Source: Alkalihalobacillus bogoriensis ATCC BAA-922
GTDB taxonomy: Bacteria; Bacillota; Bacilli; Bacillales; Bacillaceae_F
Length of the DNA: 54,370 bases
Direction of reading: 5' to 3'
NCBI RefSeq assembly: GCF_000621445.1
Contig: NZ_KK211278.1
Coordinates: 421,603 to 475,972, forward strand
Below the pieces are notes generated by a model. That model was given only the letters and a program-made list of their open reading frames with translations. It made no database searches and had not been told where the DNA came from. The position numbers were made by a program, and so were the translations under genes. Shown piece by piece: positions 15,887 through 23,371 of the stretch. Position 1 is the stretch's first letter. The number at the start of each line of letters is the position of its first letter.

Positions 15887-16369
15887 TCAAGTTGTTTCTT
15901 CGTGTTTAAGACGCTGTGCAGCACTGTGGTGCCGTTTCGTTACCGAGTTAGAACCAATTGCATTCCCTAAGCCGAAAATAGGCATATTAACATAGACGCT
16001 TTCGTATTTACGAGGAGACACTATATAAGTTTCGTGAAATACTCCAACAGCTGAATTATTTCTGCATCTTTTGTTAAAATTCTTCCAGGCTTTAGCGTGC
16101 AACGGCTCTTTCGCATATGCTTGAAGTTGTTCTACTGAGGACCAATATTGGACTGATACTATCGTACGTAAGTTCATTGTAGATTCTAAGGATAAAAAGC
16201 CATATTTTTTATTCGCGTATAACTCACGAATCATTCCTGGCATAGCTTTGGCAACCGGCAACCATTTATGGATGGCCCACCATTTGTTAATTCTCATTCC
16301 GATAATGAATACAACAACCTCTTCGTTTGGATTAGCCATGAAACGGCCAACTCGAATGTCTTTTCCCAT
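15887..16369 (-). CDS. DUF4188 protein (monooxygenase-like fold)
   Basis: This 160-residue protein starts MGKDIRVGRFMANPNEEVVV and contains the IGMRINKWWAIHKWLP stretch typical of DUF4188. The family looks like a ferredoxin-like dimeric alpha/beta barrel related to small monooxygenases; the substrate is unknown. The ribosome site AAGGAGG lies within the last codons of the upstream padR-type gene, so the two form an operon. The pairing with a PadR regulator suggests a response to a phenolic or other small toxic compound, which is an inference. Confidence 0.82.
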   Translation of the reverse strand: MGKDIRVGRFMANPNEEVVVFIIGMRINKWWAIHKWLPVAKAMPGMIRELYANKKYGFLSLESTMNLRTIVSVQYWSSVEQLQAYAKEPLHAKAWKNFNKRCRNNSAVGVFHETYIVSPRKYESVYVNMPIFGLGNAIGSNSVTKRHHSAAQRLKHEETT

Positions 16370-16372
16370 TTA

Positions 16373-16924
16373 CTACTCCTCCTTTTTTTCATGTAATTGA
16401 GCAAGGGTTCGTTCACACCATTCAATACAAGCAGACGTTACGTGTTTCCCGTAGTCAATCGTCATCAACCAATAATTTAAATCAGGTGAGTTGCAGCCAA
16501 GAATCGATTCTTCAATGGCAAGCAGGGCTTCCCATTTCTCTTTTTGCAGTACCTTATATTGTTCAACTTGAAAAATGACTGTGTCTGTTTTTTGATGACG
16601 GCTAAAAAAAAGTTTGAGTAATAGTTCATTTTTTTCGATTGGAAGCTGAGCGGACGATTCATGTAACCATTGTTGCAAAAATTGCTTGCCTTTTTCTGTG
16701 ATTTCATATTCTTTTTTATCGGGTTTACCTTCTTGTGCTGTAGTTGTGACAGTGGCGAGTTCTTCTTCAACTAATTTCTTTAATGTAGGATAGATTTGTC
16801 CATAGCTTATTTTCCAAAAATATGTAAGACTTCGGTCGATCATCTGTTTAATGTCATAACCAGTCTTACATTCTGTTGTTAATAATCCTAATATTGCATA
16901 TTTTGTGTAATTTTCTTGAGCCAT
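16373..16924 (-). CDS. PadR-family transcriptional regulator
   Basis: This 183-residue protein has an N-terminal winged helix (YAILGLLTTECKTGYDIKQMI, then YGQIYPTLKKLVEEELAT) and a C-terminal helical dimerisation domain, the PadR-s2 arrangement. The start at 16924 is chosen from AAAGGAGA four bases upstream; the open frame to 17014 runs through the operator. It is co-transcribed with the DUF4188 gene and probably represses the pair through palindromes at 16938-16980. Confidence 0.9.
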   Translation of the reverse strand: MAQENYTKYAILGLLTTECKTGYDIKQMIDRSLTYFWKISYGQIYPTLKKLVEEELATVTTTAQEGKPDKKEYEITEKGKQFLQQWLHESSAQLPIEKNELLLKLFFSRHQKTDTVIFQVEQYKVLQKEKWEALLAIEESILGCNSPDLNYWLMTIDYGKHVTSACIEWCERTLAQLHEKKEE

Positions 16925-16937
16925 TCTGATCTCCTTT

Positions 16938-16980
16938 ATATATCTAAATGATATATATCTATTTGATATGATTATCATAT
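16938..16980. promoter_or_regulatory. Overlapping palindromic operator of the PadR operon
   Basis: Three AT-rich dyads lie immediately upstream of the ribosome site: ATATATC-TAAAT-GATATAT (16938-16956), ATATC-TATTT-GATAT (16955-16969) and the perfect ATATGAT-T-ATCATAT (16966-16980). Such ATAT...ATAT dyads are typical of PadR operators. Confidence 0.65.
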
Positions 16981-17070
16981 ATTTAAATGAAAAATTTGTA
17001 AAGAGAAAATTCATAAAAGTGGAAAGTTAGTGAATGCTAATGAAGAATCGGAAAGAAAGGAGACGGCAAA

Positions 17071-17208
17071 ATGGACAATACAGCAAATAAATCAGGAAAA
17101 ACGGGTTCCACTGAAAATTCCAAATACACGAATTCAGATTCAGCTCCAAATGAAGGACATGTTAGTGTAAAAAGAGAACGTGCCAAAACATTCAAGAATA
17201 AAAAATAA
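17071..17208 (+). CDS. Small hydrophilic protein, 45 aa
   Basis: ATG 17071 is preceded by AAAGGAGACGGC. The peptide starts MDNTANKSGKTGSTENSKYT, is rich in Asn, Ser, Thr and Lys, and ends in a basic stretch (VKRERAKTFKNKK). It looks disordered. The composition recalls minor spore-core proteins, but I cannot assign a family. The tail of an inverted family-1 repeat begins shortly after its stop. Confidence 0.6.
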   Translation: MDNTANKSGKTGSTENSKYTNSDSAPNEGHVSVKRERAKTFKNKK

Positions 17209-17224
17209 AAAAAAAGCGGGAGCA

Positions 17225-17320
17225 TCTTTCCATTTTAAGTGAAGTGCGTAGCCTTCGCTCTTCTAGAATAAGCGTTCAAAGCTTCACTACTATACCAAAA
17301 TTTTTATACTTATCTTTTTA
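17225..17320 (-). repeat. Family-1 repeat, internally deleted copy (inverted)
   Basis: Read on the minus strand it begins ATAAAAATTTTGGTATAGTAG and follows the family up to GAAGAGCGAAGGCT, then jumps to GCACTTCAC, so the central hairpin part and tail are missing. The end facing the 45-aa gene corresponds to the tail side, as in the other copies. Confidence 0.75.
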
Positions 17321-17322
17321 AA

Positions 17323-17353
17323 AAAGCGCAATGGACTTGTACTCGTTGCGCTA
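17323..17353. terminator. Hairpin AGCGCAATG / CGTTGCGCT
   Basis: A 9-bp stem with one G-T pair and a 10-base loop, flanked by A run and ATTT. It may terminate the small gene upstream. Confidence 0.6.
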
Positions 17354-17428
17354 TTTACATCATTCTATTATGAAACAATTTCAGCTTAGAAACGTAAATA
17401 GAGAAATAAACTGAGAGGTGGAGCGTAA

Positions 17429-17638
17429 ATGGTGAAGTTGCTTCTTATAGTTGGTGTAGTTGGGATTATTAATTCTGATATTTTTATTGGAGCTTGGACG
17501 GATGGGCAACAACAAAGAGCTAATTTTTATTCGAAAACAGAGGACAATAGTAATTTCGAAATGAAAATAGCACTGATTTCTGGTTTGGTTGGATTAGTAT
17601 GTTTAGGGATTGCTGCTGGATTAATATATTATTTCTAA
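17429..17638 (+). CDS. DUF5316-like small membrane protein
   Basis: This 69-residue protein has two membrane helices (KLLLIVGVVGIINSDIFIG and IALISGLVGLVCLGIAAGLIYYF). The loop between them holds the QQQRANFYSKTED stretch, which resembles the RANYYSET motif of DUF5316 proteins. GAGAGGTGGAG precedes the ATG. The function is unknown. It is convergent with the next gene. Confidence 0.72.
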   Translation: MVKLLLIVGVVGIINSDIFIGAWTDGQQQRANFYSKTEDNSNFEMKIALISGLVGLVCLGIAAGLIYYF

Positions 17639-17644
17639 ACAGAA

Positions 17645-17667
17645 AAAGGACCTTAGAAAGGTCCTGA
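17645..17667 (-). terminator. Terminator of 104-aa gene
   Basis: AGGACCTT-AGA-AAGGTCCT is a perfect 8-bp stem. The T run (TTTTTCTG) follows on the minus strand. Confidence 0.75.
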
Positions 17668-17680
17668 ATTAGTACTTGTA

Positions 17681-17995
17681 TTATGAGTTCTCATTAATAA
17701 TATGGGCTAGTTTTCTTTCAGCATCTTGGTACTTGGCTTCAATATTCGTTAAATAATATAATACATCGCTATACGAAGCTTCTTTTCGTAACAGTGAGAA
17801 TACTGTTGGCTTTTTATGTTTAATAACAGTCATTACTTCTACAGAAGGTAACGGAATTGAGCTTGTTTTCGTTCGTAAAAAGTTTTTCAAAAAAGTTTTG
17901 TATAACAAGACCGCTTCTTTTTTGTCAGGTGTTTCTTTTAGCATTTTTTCTAACTTTTTTAACACTTGGACGAGTTCGGTTTCTTTTTTTCTCAT
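17681..17995 (-). CDS. Hypothetical basic protein, 104 aa
   Basis: This soluble, Lys-rich helical protein starts MRKKETELVQVLKKLEKMLK, with a likely coiled coil in the first 30 residues and another near the C-terminus (IEAKYQDAERKLAHIINE). There is no signal peptide. AAGGAGGGC lies six bases before the ATG. A TATAAT at about 18134-18139 (minus strand) could be its promoter, but the -35 is poor. I do not recognise the family. Confidence 0.72.
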   Translation of the reverse strand: MRKKETELVQVLKKLEKMLKETPDKKEAVLLYKTFLKNFLRTKTSSIPLPSVEVMTVIKHKKPTVFSLLRKEASYSDVLYYLTNIEAKYQDAERKLAHIINENS

Positions 17996-18260
17996 CTTTA
18001 GCCCTCCTTCTTCAAATGGCCGTATGAAAATAAAAGGAGTTTTTCATAGGCAGCTGGCTGGCATAGGTTTCCCTTTAGCCCCTTTAGTTTTGCGTCCTTT
18101 CTTTTCAGAAAGTTTGCCGTTTCTACTATCATTATACTACAAATTGAATTAAATAGGAATATAGTTTTAGGATTAAAGTTGTTGTTCGAATGAAAGCAGC
18201 GGCGATTTCTTAAGGACACATAATTCAATAAGTAAAAAAAGGAGCTTCCCCCCCATACTA

Positions 18261-18341
18261 ACTGACATCTGTTCCGCTAAAATCAAGATGACAGTGTTTT
18301 CCTGTCCAGTTTTTACGAAATAGCGAGACAGATGTCTGCAA
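18261..18341. repeat. Family-2 repeat cassette (cluster D, two copies)
   Basis: An inverted motif at 18261-18281 (complement TTTAGCGGAACAGATGTCAG) and a direct motif at 18319-18341 (AATAGCGAGACAGATGTCTG) start 58 bp apart and can pair with each other into a long hairpin. Confidence 0.75.
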
Positions 18342-18345
18342 CGAA

Positions 18346-18374
18346 AAAAAGAGCATGAATATCCATACTCTTTC
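18346..18374 (-). terminator. Terminator of DUF2512 gene
   Basis: The stem AAAGAG / CTCTTT with an inner ATG/CAT step; on the minus strand it ends in a TTTTTTT run. Confidence 0.6.
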
Positions 18375-18381
18375 ATACCTG

Positions 18382-18747
18382 TTATTTTATCGGACGAGGT
18401 TTTATTGCTCGACCTGATTGAATTAACCATAAATGTTGTAACACCTCAGTAATGGATAACACTAACGCTGTTAACATCGCACCACTTAACATGACGTATG
18501 AGGTAGGGAAAAGAATAAGGGATAAGAAAAAAGTAAGAATCGTGATGGCGACAAAGTCCGCCACTGTACTTATCCAAAGCGTTCCTTTTTTCAAAATAAA
18601 AAGTTCAATAATATGGGCACTAACGGCAAGAAGAAGCCCAACAACTATCGGCTGAAATAAGTTAGCATAATACACTTGTGGAAAGATGAAAGAGCTCAAA
18701 ATAACAAATGTAGGAAACACAAACAATTTTACAACGAGTCCAAGCAT
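18382..18747 (-). CDS. DUF2512 (YndM-like) membrane protein
   Basis: This 121-residue protein has four hydrophobic helices, about residues 2-22, 28-50, 55-77 and 82-105. The ending (HLWLIQSGRAIKPRPIK) and spacing fit DUF2512, as in B. subtilis YndM. The function is unknown; several members are sporulation-associated. The start is the ATG at 18747, seven bases after AGGAGG; the ATG at 18753 abuts that site. A perfect 16-bp palindrome (AATACATATATGTATT, 18768-18783) lies just upstream and may be a binding site. Confidence 0.8.
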   Translation of the reverse strand: MLGLVVKLFVFPTFVILSSFIFPQVYYANLFQPIVVGLLLAVSAHIIELFILKKGTLWISTVADFVAITILTFFLSLILFPTSYVMLSGAMLTALVLSITEVLQHLWLIQSGRAIKPRPIK

Positions 18748-18767
18748 AGTCATTCCTCCTATATCTC

Positions 18768-18783
18768 AATACATATATGTATT
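18768..18783. promoter_or_regulatory. 16-bp perfect palindrome upstream of DUF2512 gene
   Basis: AATACATATATGTATT, 20 bases from the start codon at 18747, is a candidate operator in the promoter region. No regulator can be named. Confidence 0.35.
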
Positions 18784-18922
18784 GTTTACAAATGAAGGGG
18801 AATTTATGCAAGAATTACGTGTGCGTTCATCCTGTAATGTAAGAAAGTGTTTTAACATTCATTAAATTCTGATAAAATAAGATGGAATAGATGTTATTAA
18901 TTCAAGAAAGTGAGAGATCCGT

Positions 18923-19099
18923 ATGGGGCAACAGGAAGATATAATGAAAGCTATTACTTCGCATATGGTGAATCAACATCAGAAGAATGAAAGTCCAGAA
19001 CAAGGAGAAGAGCACCGACACAATCAGATACTTAAACTTAATCTTGAAATCCACTATAATGGAGATGCGAAACCGTTACTACGTTTGAAAAATGAATAG
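18923..19099 (+). CDS. Small hypothetical protein, 58 aa
   Basis: This hydrophilic peptide starts MGQQEDIMKAITSHMVNQHQ and ends LEIHYNGDAKPLLRLKNE. The first half is Gln/Glu/His-rich and the second half could form a beta hairpin. The ribosome site (AAGTGAGAG) is moderate. Two terminators follow, so it is probably a monocistronic gene. Family unknown. Confidence 0.6.
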   Translation: MGQQEDIMKAITSHMVNQHQKNESPEQGEEHRHNQILKLNLEIHYNGDAKPLLRLKNE

Positions 19100-19117
19100 G
19101 ATAAAATAAAAACACTG

Positions 19118-19149
19118 AAAAAGCACTCAAACTTTATCGGTGCTTTTTT
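19118..19149 (+). terminator. Terminator after 58-aa gene
   Basis: AAAAAGCAC / GTGCTTTTTT. Confidence 0.82.
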
Positions 19150-19180
19150 ATGTTCGCGACTACGGTGTTGATTCTGGTGT

Positions 19181-19228
19181 AAAGGCGATCAAAAACAGGG
19201 AAAAGCCCTTTTTTGATCGCCTTTTTCG
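19181..19228. terminator. Second strong terminator before carotenoid operon
   Basis: AAAGGCGATCAAAAA / TTTTTTGATCGCCTTTTTC, with an inner GGG...CCC, insulates the carotenoid operon from upstream transcription. Confidence 0.85.
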
Positions 19229-19311
19229 CTTATTAAAGCTCCAGTACAAGCTTTAAAAATGTTTTGTAAATCTTTATCGTTGCATTTTTGTTAAACATGA
19301 TGTTAAATAAT

Positions 19312-19344
19312 TTGTATAACTATTGTATAACTAAAGTATAACGA
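19312..19344 (+). promoter_or_regulatory. Three tandem 11-bp repeats upstream of carotenoid operon 1
   Basis: TTGTATAACTA (19312-19322), TTGTATAACTA (19323-19333) and AAGTATAACGA (19334-19344) are directly repeated at one helical turn, ending 17 bases before the crtN ATG. Related repeats stand before the second carotenoid operon (27427-27448). 11-bp direct repeats are the known operator form of CarH/LitR-type MerR regulators. A TTGTAT/TATAAC pair with 19-bp spacing lies within them, which would suit a MerR-type promoter. Confidence 0.6.
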
Positions 19345-19361
19345 ATTTAGGGGAGTTCAAC

Positions 19362-20858
19362 ATGGAAAAAAAGTCAGTCATTATTATTGGTTCTGGGCCA
19401 GGAGGTTTATCTACAGCAATGTTGCTTGCGAGTCAAGGTTTTGATGTAAATGTTTATGAAAAACGGTCACAAGTTGGGGGAAGAACGAGTTTAATACAAT
19501 TGGGAGAGTTTCAATTTGACCGAGGTCCAACGTTTCTAAGCATGCCTCATATTTTAGAAGAATTATTTACAGCGGCTAACCGAAACATGAATGACTATCT
19601 TGACTTAATTCAAGTTGATCCGATGTATGATCTCCTATTTGATGATGTTCGTTTTACACCATCAAGCGATCGAGAACAAACCAAAAGACAAATAGATGAA
19701 TTATTTCCTGAAAGTAGTGAAGGGTATGTCAGGTTTATGGAAGATACTGAAAGGAAAATGGAAAAACTTTTACCACTTTTACAAAATCGCTTTGATTCCA
19801 TTTTTGATTATGCCCGTTTACGAACATTTCGAGCGTTGCCGTATTTATCATTAGGAAAAACATTATATGACGTCCTCGGTGAGTATTTTGATGACGAACG
19901 ATTAAAGCTCTCGTTTACGTTTCAATCCAAATATTTAGGAATGTCACCATGGGAATGTCCAGGTGCGTTTAGTATTTTATCCTATATGGAACATAAGTAC
20001 GGGATTTTTCATCCAAGAGGGGGATTAAATCAAATTCCAAAAGCGCTTGAGAAGGTAACAAAAGAGTATGGTGGTCATGTTCATTTAAATTGTGGTGTTG
20101 ATAAATTACTAGTTAAAAATAAAAAAGTGGTCGGTGTACTGTTAGAAAATGGGGAACAAGCTTTTGCAGATGAAGTCATCATTAATGCTGATTTTGCCTA
20201 TGCAATGGAACAGTTACTTTCTAATGATGATGTTAAACGGTTTAAAAAAGAAAAACTAGAAAGAAAAGAGTATTCTTGTTCCACATTTATGATTTACCTT
20301 GGAATGAATTCAACCTTTGAGCTACCTCATCATACAGTTTTATTTGCAAATGATTATAAAAGAAATGTAGAAGAGATTATTGATAAAAAAGTGTTGTCCT
20401 TAGATCCTTCGATATATGTTCAATATGCACAAGCATCAGATAATACATTGGCTCCAGCGGGAAAGTCTACTTTATATATATTAGCCCCAGTTCCAAATAA
20501 TTATAGCTTGCTAGATTGGGAGACGAAAAAAGAAGAGTTTCGTAACTTAGTCTTATCCATTGTAGAATCTAAATTAAATCTTTCATTACGAACTTATATC
20601 GAAGAAGAGTTGGTCTTCACTCCAATAGACTGGGAATCGTCATTACATGTGTACAAAGGAGCCACGTTTAATTTATCGCATCATCTTCGACAAATGATGT
20701 ATTTCCGGCCACATAATAAATTTCAAGAACTTGACCATTGTTGGTTAGTTGGTGGTGGAACTCACCCAGGAAGCGGATTGCCGACGATATTTGAATCGGC
20801 GAAAATTACGTCCTCTATGATTATAAATAAATATAAAGCAAGGAGAGGGATCCGATGA
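19362..20858 (+). CDS. crtN: CrtN-type carotenoid desaturase (diapophytoene desaturase)
   Basis: This FAD-dependent enzyme introduces double bases into the C30 chain, 4,4'-diapophytoene to 4,4'-diaponeurosporene or diapolycopene. The N-terminal dinucleotide motif is IIIGSGPGGLSTAMLL, followed by YEKRSQVGGRTS and a FDRGPTFLSMP segment. The C-terminal signature VGGGTHPGSGLPTIFESAKIT matches CrtN. At 498 residues it has the normal length. GGGGAG lies eight bases before the ATG. It is the first gene of the plus-strand operon and overlaps the next by four bases. Among three paralogs in the island this one looks closest to S. aureus CrtN, but the assignment to this exact step is an inference. Confidence 0.85.
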   Translation: MEKKSVIIIGSGPGGLSTAMLLASQGFDVNVYEKRSQVGGRTSLIQLGEFQFDRGPTFLSMPHILEELFTAANRNMNDYLDLIQVDPMYDLLFDDVRFTPSSDREQTKRQIDELFPESSEGYVRFMEDTERKMEKLLPLLQNRFDSIFDYARLRTFRALPYLSLGKTLYDVLGEYFDDERLKLSFTFQSKYLGMSPWECPGAFSILSYMEHKYGIFHPRGGLNQIPKALEKVTKEYGGHVHLNCGVDKLLVKNKKVVGVLLENGEQAFADEVIINADFAYAMEQLLSNDDVKRFKKEKLERKEYSCSTFMIYLGMNSTFELPHHTVLFANDYKRNVEEIIDKKVLSLDPSIYVQYAQASDNTLAPAGKSTLYILAPVPNNYSLLDWETKKEEFRNLVLSIVESKLNLSLRTYIEEELVFTPIDWESSLHVYKGATFNLSHHLRQMMYFRPHNKFQELDHCWLVGGGTHPGSGLPTIFESAKITSSMIINKYKARRGIR

Positions 20859-22321
20859 AAACAGCGATAATTGGTGGGGGGATCGGAGGATTACTTAGCG
20901 CTTTATATTCGAGTTTACGAGGAGAAGAAGTGACGATTTTTGAAAAAGAGTCAAAAGTGGGTGGTCGATTATCGTTTATAGAAAAGGATGGTTACCGAGT
21001 GGATAAAGGTCCAACGATTGTCCTGTTACCACAAATGATAAAAGATATTCTTGAAGAAGTTGGTATAACCGAGAATCAAGTGGAGTTTATTCAAATTGAC
21101 CCATTGTATAAAATCAATTATTCTGACGGGTCCTATTTCTTTAAATGGAGTAACATCAATGAACAAATGAAAGAAATTCAACGAATGTTTCCTGGAGAAG
21201 AAGAAGGTTTTCCGCGTTATTTAAACGAGATGAAAGAACGATTTTCAAAAGGAAAGCAAGCATTTCTTGATAAGTCATTTGAACGTAAGTCACAATTTTG
21301 GACAGTGAAAAACATTCAGACATTGTGGCAGTTACGGGCATATGAAACCGTACAACAACAAATGAAACGTTACTTCCTATCTCCTAAGCTTCAAGAAGCC
21401 TTTTCATTTCAGACATTATATATTGGAGGGGCACCTTTCCGCTCTCCTGCGATGTACTCTTTAGTGCCTTATAGTGAGCATGTTCATGGGGTTTGGTATG
21501 TGAAAGGTGGTTATGCAAGTTTAATTGAAGTTCTGATCGAAAAGATAAAGGAGCATCCAACGATTTCGATCCGAACGAACACGGAAATCAAAAAAATCAT
21601 CGTGGAAAAAAATCGTTGCACAGCAATTCAAACAAAGGAAAATGAGGATATTTCCGTTGATCATGTTATCGTAAATGGTGATTTTCCCCTTATGGAACAA
21701 CTTGTAGAACAGAAAAGCAAGAAGTCTTATATCCCCTCGTCAGGTTGTTTATTAATTTATTTAGGCCTTAACAAAGTTTTTCAAGATACAAATGTACACC
21801 AATATTTTATGAGTGATTCATTTAGTGAAAGTATGGAAGATATTTTTGTTTATAAACGATTACCAAAGCACCCTTGCATTTATACTTTTCATCCGTCTGT
21901 TTTAGATTCAAGCCTAGCTCCAAAAGGAAAAGGAGTAATGTATATGCTTGTTCCTGTTCCTTCATCAAGTGCAGTGGATTGGAGCAATATTGACTCCTAT
22001 GTTGACCTTTTGTTAGAAGATGTGGAAAGTCGAGGCTTTCCGCAGTTACGTGAGGCCATTGAATGGAAAGTCATTCGTACACCAGAACAGGCAAAGAAGG
22101 AAGGGTTGTATGAAGGTGGAAGTTTCGGCATTGCTCCGACTCTTTTGCAGTCAGGTGTGTTCCGTCCACAATTAAAGCCTTTTCGCTATGAGAATGTATA
22201 TGCTGTTGGAGCTAGTGTTCATCCAGGTGGTGGAATTCCGATTGTCATGCAAGGAGCCAAATTGCTAAACGAATACAGGAAAGGAAGTGATTCATTTGAT
22301 GAGCATCGAGCAAGCGTATGA
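20855..22321 (+). CDS. Second CrtN/CrtI-family carotenoid oxidoreductase (CrtNc-like)
   Basis: This FAD-binding enzyme of 488 residues has IIGGGIGGLLSALYSSL, FEKESKVGGRLSFIEKDGYR and DKGPTIVLLP at the N-terminus and VGASVHPGGGIPIVMQGAK at the C-terminus. It overlaps the stop of the first desaturase (ATGA) and is followed, again with overlap, by the synthase. Bacilli with C30 pigments often hold three such paralogs, here one for desaturation (19362), one oxidase-like (23369) and this third. Its step may be further desaturation or terminal oxidation, and I cannot decide from sequence. Ribosome site: AAGGAGAGGG. Confidence 0.82.
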   Translation: MKTAIIGGGIGGLLSALYSSLRGEEVTIFEKESKVGGRLSFIEKDGYRVDKGPTIVLLPQMIKDILEEVGITENQVEFIQIDPLYKINYSDGSYFFKWSNINEQMKEIQRMFPGEEEGFPRYLNEMKERFSKGKQAFLDKSFERKSQFWTVKNIQTLWQLRAYETVQQQMKRYFLSPKLQEAFSFQTLYIGGAPFRSPAMYSLVPYSEHVHGVWYVKGGYASLIEVLIEKIKEHPTISIRTNTEIKKIIVEKNRCTAIQTKENEDISVDHVIVNGDFPLMEQLVEQKSKKSYIPSSGCLLIYLGLNKVFQDTNVHQYFMSDSFSESMEDIFVYKRLPKHPCIYTFHPSVLDSSLAPKGKGVMYMLVPVPSSSAVDWSNIDSYVDLLLEDVESRGFPQLREAIEWKVIRTPEQAKKEGLYEGGSFGIAPTLLQSGVFRPQLKPFRYENVYAVGASVHPGGGIPIVMQGAKLLNEYRKGSDSFDEHRASV

Positions 22322-23150
22322 ATACTGTAAGCAAATAATAGAAACTCATTCGAAAACTTTTGCAACCGCTTTTTCCATTTTGCCAACACATAAAAGAAAA
22401 GCAGTATGGGCGGTTTATGCCTTTTGTAGAACCGTCGATGATATTGTCGATGAAGAAAATGGAACAAGGCAAGAGTTAGAGCAATTCGAAAACGAGTGTC
22501 AGCGTTTTTTCAAAGGGGAGTTACTAGAACACCCAATATGGATTGCTTTGGATGATGTGCGAAGACACTTTCTTTTAGATAAACAACCTTTTTTAGATAT
22601 GATTAAAGGTCAAAAAATGGACTATATGAAGCATCGGTATGAAACACTAGCTGAGCTTGAACATTATTCCTATCATGTCGCTAGTACAGTAGGGTTAATG
22701 CTATTACCAATATTAGCCCCACATGAAGAAGAAAAGTTGAAAGAAGGAGCCATTGCATTAGGTTTAGCAATGCAGTTGACGAATATATTACGAGATGTTG
22801 GTGAAGACCTTCAAAAAGGAAGGGTGTATCTTCCAAAAGAAATACTTGATGAACATCATTATTCGTATACGGATTTAATGAAGCAGAACATTAATCCTCA
22901 TTTTATTGCAGTTTGGGAGTCAGTAGCATTGCGTGCGGAAAAATGGTATGAAAAAGCATCTTCAACAATATCCTATTATCCTCCTGATGCAAGAATACCT
23001 GTATATGCCTCGTTAACATTCTACCGTGAAATTTTGATGGCGGTAAGAAGAAATGGTTATAACGTATTTGAAACACGAGCGGTATTAACTAAAACAGAGC
23101 GGGAGCGTTTGTTACTTCAATTGCATGAGTCATTACATGTAGTAGTATAA
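22299..23150 (+). CDS. crtM: 4,4'-diapophytoene synthase (squalene/phytoene synthase family)
   Basis: This enzyme condenses two farnesyl diphosphates head to head into the C30 precursor. The two aspartate-rich motifs are visible: DDIVDEENG and, later, NILRDVGEDLQKGRVYLP. Also present are HSKTFATAFSILP at the N-terminus and KAVWAVYAFCRTVDD. The length is 283 residues. I start at ATG 22299 (MSIEQAYEYC), preceded by AGGAAGTG and overlapping the previous gene by 23 bases. It is the last gene of operon 1, with a terminator at 23151-23192. The C30 rather than C40 assignment is from the CrtM-like context. Confidence 0.9.
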   Translation: MSIEQAYEYCKQIIETHSKTFATAFSILPTHKRKAVWAVYAFCRTVDDIVDEENGTRQELEQFENECQRFFKGELLEHPIWIALDDVRRHFLLDKQPFLDMIKGQKMDYMKHRYETLAELEHYSYHVASTVGLMLLPILAPHEEEKLKEGAIALGLAMQLTNILRDVGEDLQKGRVYLPKEILDEHHYSYTDLMKQNINPHFIAVWESVALRAEKWYEKASSTISYYPPDARIPVYASLTFYREILMAVRRNGYNVFETRAVLTKTERERLLLQLHESLHVVV

Positions 23151-23192
23151 AAAAAAGAAGAAGGAGATTTTATCTCTCTTCTTCTTTTTTTT
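23151..23192 (+). terminator. Terminator of carotenoid operon 1
   Basis: AAGAAGAAGGAGA / TCTCTCTTCTTCTT stem followed by a run of T. Confidence 0.82.
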
Positions 23193-23207
23193 TTAAGATA
23201 AGAAACT

Positions 23208-23371
23208 ATAAAAATTTTGGTCTAGCAGCGAAGCCTTGAAAGCTTATTCTAGAAGAGCGAAGGCTGCGCACCTGCGCGTTTCACCCCAAGAAGAGCACTG
23301 GGGTTCACTGTCAAAAACGGGAAGGGCTCCGCACTTCGCTTGAAACGAAAAGACGCTCCGCGTTTTTCTTA
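23208..23371 (+). repeat. Family-1 dispersed repeat, full copy B
   Basis: This copy sits between the two converging carotenoid operons. The tail hairpin (ACGC-TCC-GCGT) ends at TTTTTCTTA, which contains the complement of the stop codon of the minus-strand oxidase gene (23369-23371). The element thus supplies terminator-like structure to operon 2. Confidence 0.85.

Noticed and set aside
18098-18145. Short minus-strand frame with basic peptide upstream of the 104-aa gene
   Set aside because: It has no start codon and no ribosome site; the TATAAT there is better read as promoter.
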